Assembly (NCBI GenBank): GCA_038049695.1
Contig: CP142453.1
Span: 2,559,501-2,623,500, forward strand
Length of the DNA: 64,000 nucleotides
Origin: Cinnamomum chago
Taxonomy: Eukaryota; Streptophyta; Magnoliopsida; Laurales; Lauraceae
Reading direction: 5' to 3'
Below the pieces are notes generated by a model that was not told the DNA's origin, ran no database searches, and was given only the letters and a program-made list of their open reading frames with translations. Below are positions 58,301 to 64,000 of the stretch, one piece after another (the stretch's first letter is position 1; each line of letters starts with the position of its first letter). Both the position numbers and the translations under genes were made by a program.

Positions 58301-59866
58301 ATGGTAGGGTTTAAGACTTTTTAAAACGTAATCTGATGACGAAGTAAAATAACGAATATGAAAATGATAACATTAATGTGACAGCTGTTAGAAATTAAAG
58401 TGTTCCTCTCATACATGAGAAAAACACATATAGGAGTTTCCAACAATTTAAACCATTAAGACAAGAGCTACTCTCTAATTTCCTATTGAATGATAAAACT
58501 TACATTGGGATAAGTTTTCACCAATTGAAACAGGATTTTCTTGATGGATACAAAATCAAGAAAGTTGAGATCTAAGTCCATCCGGTCACTCAACCAAGTT
58601 CACAGCTGTCCACTGGCTTTAGCACTGTGGCATCAGGTAGATGATTTATTTTTCTTGTTATTATCATGGTGTTTAGGCACAATATCAATTTCTGCAACTT
58701 ATGATGATCACTAAATGTATTAGTTATCTTAATCTTGAATCATAATTTCTTTTGACAATAACTACGGTGCCAATTTTTCACCATCACCAGCATCACAGCT
58801 CATCCAACCAACTACAGTAGATTACAATTACAATATTAATATCGTTTACTGCTTACTTCTGAAAAGGTGGTTTTCCAAACTCCCTCTTGGCATGAATTCG
58901 TATACAAGTAGTAGTTCTTTGTCTTCCTCACAGTGTCCCAAAAGTCTCACAATGTTTGGATGAGAAAGGCTCCCCAAGATATTCACCTCTGACTGCAAAA
59001 AGGAACATAGTCATTTTTTCTTCTCCCTCAAATATTGGATTGAATGGAAAATACCTGCCACTCTTCCCTTCCCTGGAAGCCTTTTGAATTCCATTTCTTG
59101 ACAGCAATAGCCATCCCACGTCCGGCCTTGGTTGGTGCAGATGTCTTCTCATCAATCCAACCCTTGAAAACCCTCCCAAAACCTCCCTCGCCAAGAACTG
59201 TATCGGGACTGAACTTCCTGGTCGCCTTCTTCAACTCTGCAAAACTGAAAATCTTTAAAGTGGGAGTAATGGGAAGGATCTGTCCGTTTGGGGAAACCTC
59301 ATCCAAACGGCTCGAAAATGCACTCCCAGTTCCCGAATGCATCCCTTCATTGCTGGTGCTCTTTGTAATCCCTGCAAATTTAAGAGAAGAGAAGAGGAAC
59401 AGAGGATTTGAAGGAAGCCCATGTCAGATTATGCAAACATGGAGAGGTCTGTGAATCAAAATGGAAGAAGAAAACAGAGAAAGCAGCACATGAAAAAACA
59501 GAGTCACAGAGAAAAGATTGTATTTGAAAGCAATCACATGTAAGCAAAAGGAGAAAGGGATTTTGAGAAAGCAACCCATGTCAGGTTCTGTTTCTATATC
59601 ACGGAAACAGAAGGACCCAGAAGAATAAACACAAAAAAGATGAATTCTTTCCGGAACAAACAGAAAGAGCTACCTTGAATTACTCAAACTAGGAACTGAA
59701 AAGGCTAGAAAGCAACCCATATGAAAAACTAACTGTAATTTTAGAAGAAGAGGATTTTTTCTGTTCATTCTTCTTCCTTTTTTTTATCTTTACCTGGGCT
59801 GGAAGGTCTGGTCGAGCTCGGACTGCTGCTAGACGAGTCAAATCGCGGTGTCCAGTCATTCCCCAT
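53787..59866 (-). CDS. receptor-like cytoplasmic kinase, PIX13/PBL type (RLCK VII), 412 aa, six exons
   Basis: Exons on the minus strand: 59794-59866, 59055-59371, 58857-58992, 55130-55272, 54862-54985, 53787-54232. All introns are GT-AG, phases agree, and the 1,239-nt frame is open, giving 412 aa, normal for the family. Domains: Gly2 for N-myristoylation (MGND; no Cys3-4 for palmitoylation), a Ser-rich segment to residue 24, the [20 protein letters not shown] family motif (52-71), then a kinase domain: glycine loop GEGGFGRV 85-92, Lys116 in IAVKK, Glu132, catalytic Asp213 in [11 protein letters not shown] 231-233, APE 258-260, [17 protein letters not shown]. Asn of the catalytic loop is replaced by Asp218. 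Tail residues after about 365 are Pro/His-rich. Such kinases sit at the plasma membrane and relay signals from immune or developmental receptors by Ser/Thr phosphorylation. The third intron (3.58 kb) holds a solo LTR. Truncated duplicates flank it on both sides. Confidence 0.9.
55328..55358. repeat. (TA)n microsatellite in kinase intron 3
   Basis: An alternating AT/TA run of about 30 bp. Confidence 0.9.
55510..58100 (-). mobile_element. solo LTR in kinase intron 3, 2,591 bp
   Basis: Plus strand TGACAGGACCC...GGGGTGTGACA, flanked by the perfect 5-bp duplication TAAAA (55505-55509 and 58101-58105). Read on the minus strand it begins TGTCACACCCC and ends GGGTCCTGTCA, similar to Tekay/Del-type LTR ends. 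No internal domain remains. It contains a CGCTCGAGCG palindrome cluster. Its open frames are not genes. Orientation is inferred from end similarity only. Confidence 0.85.
56885..57025. repeat. CGCTCGAGCG palindrome cluster
   Basis: TTCGCTCGAGCGGATG, GTCGCTCGAGCGACC, TTCGCTCGAGCAG, TTCGCTCGAGCGGATG and decayed CTCTCAAGCG and CACTCAAGCGA forms lie within 140 bp. The 10-mer CGCTCGAGCG is a perfect palindrome. Confidence 0.85.
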
Positions 59867-60080
59867 CTCTCTTTCTCTCCTTCCTTCCGTCTACTATCAA
59901 GTTGCAGAGGTTGATACAGACCACTTTCTTGAAAATAGCAATCTTTCTCACTCACATAGGGAATAGGAAGAAAGAGGTGGGAAGATGCAGAAGAAACAGT
60001 CAGCTGAGATTGCAGTCGTCAATGCGCGTAGACTCCGAAGACTTTAGTTTGTGAATCGATTATTATATTCAATAAAAATG

Positions 60081-60109
60081 GAGAGAGGGAGAGGGAGAGG
60101 GAGAGGGGC
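60081..60109. repeat. GAGAGG microsatellite upstream of the kinase gene
   Basis: A GGGAGA-type run about 215 bp upstream of the kinase ATG. Such GA repeats are common in plant core promoters. Confidence 0.7.
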
Positions 60110-60229
60110 AGTTTAGGAATCTTTTTATTTTTAATTTTTTTAAAGAAATTGCAATGAGTGGAGGAATTTTTGCAGTGTAGATAGCCACTCTCATATAAAT
60201 GATTAAAATAGTGCAAATTACGGGGAAAA

Positions 60230-60840
60230 TTCACCTCTTACACCAAGAAAGCCATTATAACTACTAGGTAAGGGTCCTCCCGCCATTTTTTTTGAGGAAC
60301 GACTCAACTTAATATCCTCGATCAAAGACTACAAGGGCATAATTTCTTTGATTATGGATGTCTATTAGATGGAAAGATTTATATCAAACCTATCTATATG
60401 TAGAATTTTGACTCTATAAGGTCATGGATCGTAGCCCTACAATTTAATGGTTTAGACTTTAGAGGCAGTAATTTATTACTATTTCAATCCAATGGTAAGG
60501 AAAATTTAGATGAGCGTCAAATTTGGACTTATGACTATTCATGGGGGTATTGTATGTGAAAAGACTTGATTGATTCAAGGTAGAACCAATGGCAACAAAA
60601 AAAGGATGGAAAATGGGCGATTATAAAGTGGGGTATTTTGGTGAATGAGTATGTACATATCAAGTGTTGGGGCCCACCTAAGAGCCCCACCAATAAAGGG
60701 AAGCTAGGGGATTGGACATTCTCGATGGATTCTACCTACCTATAAAATATTTGGATAATCAAATTTATCCTAACTAATTGCTCCATGCCTCTGAATTTTA
60801 ACAGTTTTAAAATCCATTTTTTCTCAATTTAATCCGGTGG
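60230..60840. other. no recognisable feature (kinase 5' flank)
   Basis: AT-rich intergenic DNA between copy B's leader and the 3' flank of copy C. Upstream promoter elements of the kinase gene presumably lie in this stretch or just left of it, but none is distinctive. Confidence 0.5.
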
Positions 60841-61167
60841 CCAATTTTATTTAGATTGGTGTAAAATTTGAAAGATCATGGTGGTTCCAACCTTACCAAG
60901 CTGGATAAGGCCCACCCAGGTGCCACTGATGATGATGGGACCAAGGAGATTGAAAGATCCTAATGAATAGGGCCCAAATATTAAATTCAAAGTTATTCTG
61001 ATGCCTTTAACCCTTGATTCATAGCCTATGAACCTGATGGTCCAGTCCTCAGTGAGTGCAAGCTCGGGGTCCACTGATTCCTTGAGGGTAGGGTACGGGG
61101 CATACCTAACTCGATTTGTCAAGTCATACGGGGCATACCTAACTCGATTTGTCAAGTCATGGATCCT

Positions 61168-61170
<3 letters not shown>

Positions 61171-61218
<48 letters not shown>
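61171..61218. repeat. (TA)24 microsatellite
   Basis: 48 bp of perfect TA, directly after the 33-bp duplication and before a hairpin. Confidence 0.95.
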
Positions 61219-61220
<2 letters not shown>

Positions 61221-61237
61221 AAATGTTCATATGCATC

Positions 61238-61263
61238 CATCCCTCACCATAGGGTGAGGGATG
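61238..61263. repeat. hairpin-forming inverted repeat
   Basis: CATCCCTCACC and GGTGAGGGATG, 11-bp perfect arms, with a 4-nt loop. Not present in the duplicate at 52.4 kb. Confidence 0.85.
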
Positions 61264-61969
61264 CTTCCATAAATGGGGGGTTTTAAGGGTGTATATATAT
61301 TGGTTCTAATCACCCCCACAAGAATCTCCTCATTAATTGTCAATTTGACTAATAGTTTCTTTTGAAAGTTTAAGGAGTGCCATGTTATAGATGGGGATTG
61401 CTGAAGACACTAATATAACAAGGATGCTCCTACCTTCCACAAACTTATCTTGCTATTAATTTTATTAATTAAGAACTCAAAGCTCGCAACAAAAGGAAGA
61501 TGAAAAATACATAGAAATTAATTCACGGCGAAATGAACTCCATCTAGGATTACAAAGGAGGTGAGAGGAGAAAGTTATGAGGTGGAAATACAAATGGGCC
61601 TTGACTTTCCAACATAATGGCTAGGTATCTATTTCTTATCTTCCCTCCAATTTCAATAGAGAGGAAGCTATATATTTACGCATATTTCTGGATATTCGCA
61701 TTTGTTTCTTCATTTTTAGCCACTTATAAATAAACAATCCTAGATATTCAATTATATGAAACACACTAGCTCTGAAGGAAATGTGAGCTTATTTTACTAC
61801 ATGGTAAAATTGTTCATTAATACAAATCCCCAGATCCACAATTTCATAATTAACGAGAAAAAAATAACAATAACAATGATATTACATAAGTTGTCCAATA
61901 AGAACAAACAGTTGGACATACACATATATAGCACTGTCATCACTTCAGAACTGTTCATGTTGGAATAGA

Positions 61970-62842
61970 TTCGGTCAATTTTGAAGATCGCTTTCACCAG
62001 AGACATCCTTCCATTTTTTCCAGTTCCAACATTACCAGCCTTTGGAAGAAGTGGGGAACAGAGTGATTGTGGTAGGCGGGACGCAGAGTCTCACTCTTTA
62101 GTTCCAGGGGCATATACTTTAGAGCCCGTTTAGCACTTTACTAATACAATATAAGTCAAGTAAAGTCTCCATTTTTCAAACAAGATGTCACATCATATTC
62201 ACTTTATTCAAAATTCCTCCCATCTTTTTCATACAAAAAGTCAAAAAACAACTACCTTTATCCACTAAAATACAAAAATACTCAACTCTTTCATACGAAA
62301 AGTAAAAAAGATTCCATAGCAAACAACTAAAAACAAAATACCATCATAACCCACTTATATTTTATTCTTTCTTCAAAATCAACTTTACTTAACTTGACTC
62401 AATTAGTAGAGTTACCAAACGGACCCTTATGGATCATGCTTGATGGCATGATTCCTCCCTTCCAAAGGCCTGAATCCGTTCCAATACCTACCACTTCTGT
62501 CATGGATGGACGGATTCTTGGGTAAGGGCCGAGACACTGGAAAATGAGTTGAGCAGCCAGATCTGCACCTTGGGACGAGTGCTGGCCTTCAAGCTGCCGG
62601 TCCATCATCTGCGATACCTTCGTCCGATCAGATAGATGTAGTTGTGCTCAATTTATCAAATTCTGTTGCCCACTTAGACAGTTATTGGGGTAAAGTGCTG
62701 GCATGAAAGCATCTCGAGCAACACAACCCCAAAAGAATATACGTCGCTCTTCTCGTACAGATGGCCTGGTTGATGTTGATGGAGACACACTTGTCATTGT
62801 TCAGATCAAAGAAATTTCAACCATTTGAGATATTTTTCAAGA
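61970..62842 (-). pseudogene. RLCK gene copy C, last-exon pseudogene
   Basis: Collinear with 53740-54300 of copy B. From right to left: the exon-6 acceptor region (about 62764), [17 protein letters not shown]-equivalent sequence with frameshifts, then DRQLEGQHSSQGADLAAQLI and FQCLGPYPRIRPSMTEVVG, interrupted by a 305-bp MITE. Similarity to copy B stops at about 62842 within intron 5, and exons 1-5 are not seen to the right. It is a truncated duplicate, clearly non-functional. Confidence 0.85.
62122..62426. mobile_element. PIF/Harbinger-type MITE, 305 bp, inside the pseudogene
   Basis: Ends GAGCCCGTTTAGCAC...and, from the other side, GGGTCCGTTTGGTAAC..., then CTACTAAT; 3-bp duplication TTA at 62119-62121 and 62427-62429. 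It is absent from copy B at the equivalent place, which confirms the edges approximately. Confidence 0.75.
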
Positions 62843-63329
62843 AAGAAAGAAATTATATTGTTCTATGACCAAAATGAATGAAGTAACGATCGTTATTAGC
62901 TCTTTAAACTTTTTATTTGAATAACTGTTAAAGCAAGTGATAAGGAGGGTCGGACCTTGGAGGTCACCATAAAACCCACTATCAACCCCACGTATTCACC
63001 CACAAATAAATTTTATTTCAATAGGATTTGGTCCCACCGTCGGATTGAACATATGTAATTAATTGTGATTAATAGATATGATTAATCATGCATGCATAAA
63101 ATCGCATTATTCATCGTTTGGCCAATCGTATGGTGGGGAAATCTCTTATTGGAGTAAAATTTGCGAGCATCCCTTACATGATCATAAGGCCGTTCACCTT
63201 GAGCAACTTAGATTTTCAATAGGCGGGCCGGCTTTCTAGGTTGCACTCCTTCAACTCAGAAATTCTCAATAGTTGATTAGTTTCGCACTAAAATCAACTC
63301 ATATTGAAATGAAATTTGAGATATCAGAA
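62843..63329. other. no recognisable feature
   Basis: AT-rich intergenic sequence. Confidence 0.5.
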
Positions 63330-63900
63330 GGTGAGACTAAGGGTCTAAAATGGGTTGTGCCGGCTCAGTCATCTTGGCTTGTGAATCTTCATGGGTCCAA
63401 TCGTGACGTGCCCAACTCTACAAGGGTTCGAGCCATCACGGCTCAAGGCGTGACTTGCGTAGTGCTGTGCTGAGTTGGGCCATGCCACCAACGGTCCGGC
63501 CCACGTGCCCTTCCTATTTTTTTTTTATATTATTTTGTATAATACTTTTATATAAATTAAAAGAGACTTTATAGACTTTTAAGATTTTTAACCTTGAAAT
63601 ATAGTTGATATTACTAAAACAAATACACAAACATTAATACTAATTTAAAAATAAATAATAAAATTTTAATTATTTAAAGTTTTAATTTCGTTTTTATAAA
63701 AAATTAGTATTTATTTTATATAAATAATGGGCCGTGCTTCGGCCCAAGCGCCCTAACCCGGCACGATAGGACCAACACTATGGGCCGTGCTCTGCCGTCC
63801 CATGGCTCAGATGTTGACTGTCAATGGCCCACGCCAAGCCACATCCTGTTGACTTTTGTGCTGGGTCGTGCCTGGCCTGTGGGACTTGATATTTTGAAGT
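63330..63900. mobile_element. probable DNA-transposon remnant with GGGCCGTGC subterminal repeats
   Basis: GC-rich outer parts (63340-63510 and 63725-63890) with repeated GGGCCGTGC, GGCCCACG and GGCACG words in both orientations surround a very AT-rich centre. This resembles non-autonomous plant hAT families, but I could not define ends or a target duplication. Confidence 0.35.
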
Positions 63901-64000
63901 CCTGAAAGTGAAAATTTCCCCATTAGGAGTTTATAATAGTGAGTTTTAACAATGTGTCCTCCAAAAATAGTCAACAAATGTTGACTGAAACTATATCGGC
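63901..64000. other. no recognisable feature (window edge)
   Basis: AT-rich; nothing assignable. Confidence 0.5.

Larger units (their letters stand above)
60841..61800 (-). repeat. 3' flank of kinase copy C, duplicate of 52.06-52.93 kb
   Basis: Aligns with 52060-52927 in the same order. Differences include a 33-bp direct duplication (61095-61127 and 61128-61160), a (TA)24 run and a hairpin at 61238-61263. Confidence 0.85.

Overview
This window is nuclear DNA from a flowering plant. The evidence is a multi-exon receptor-like cytoplasmic kinase of the PIX13/PBL type, intron-containing fragments of a plant UDP-glucose pyrophosphorylase gene, a plant-style Helitron that carries an RPA gene, and nested Ty3/gypsy and Ty1/copia LTRs with initiator-Met-tRNA primer sites. 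I cannot name the species. Only one locus looks like an intact host gene, the kinase at 53.8-59.9 kb. Nearly everything else is mobile DNA or its debris.

Layout. (1) 1-2.8 kb: 3' part of a Tat-like Ty3/gypsy element, with tandem repeats, about fifteen GGGCGCC cores, a polypurine tract and an LTR. (2) 2.8-10.7 kb: LTR debris, a PIF/Harbinger MITE, a LINE reverse-transcriptase scrap, tRNA-like repeats, four exons of a UDP-glucose pyrophosphorylase gene, a GC-rich unidentified block and one unidentified terminal exon. (3) 10.88-31.90 kb: a head-to-tail array of one Tekay-like Ty3/gypsy element, LTR-int-LTR-int-LTR-int-LTR (3.35-kb LTRs, 2.54-kb interiors). The whole array is bounded by one 5-bp target-site duplication, ATTGA, and it sits inside the last exon of a Helitron RPA gene. 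(4) 31.9-41.1 kb: the rest of that Helitron on the minus strand (RPA exons, then a Rep/helicase with five in-frame stops), with a 1.58-kb copia-type solo LTR in the Rep N-terminal region. (5) 41.1-47.9 kb: AT-rich DNA, an inverted duplicate of the Helitron N-terminal exon, a gypsy 3' end, and a detached first exon of the kinase gene. (6) 47.9-51.5 kb: a second, diverged Tekay-like LTR with a hAT element inserted in it. (7) 52-62.8 kb: the complete kinase gene, whose third intron carries a 2.6-kb solo LTR, and a second, broken 3' end of the same gene with a MITE in its last exon. The kinase locus is therefore the survivor of a tandem duplication. (8) 62.8-64 kb: repeat debris.

How the pieces relate. 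Insertion order can be read from target-site duplications: Helitron first; then the copia solo LTR (CAATT) and the gypsy array (ATTGA) into it; hAT (GGTCCAAT) into the second gypsy LTR; solo LTR (TAAAA) into the kinase intron. The most unusual features are the near-identical four-LTR array grown from a single insertion, and clusters of short palindromes (GGTYRACC, CGCTCGAGCG, GGGCGCCC) in five different retroelements. I see no CRISPR array, operon or other dedicated new system. All calls are by eye, without database searches.
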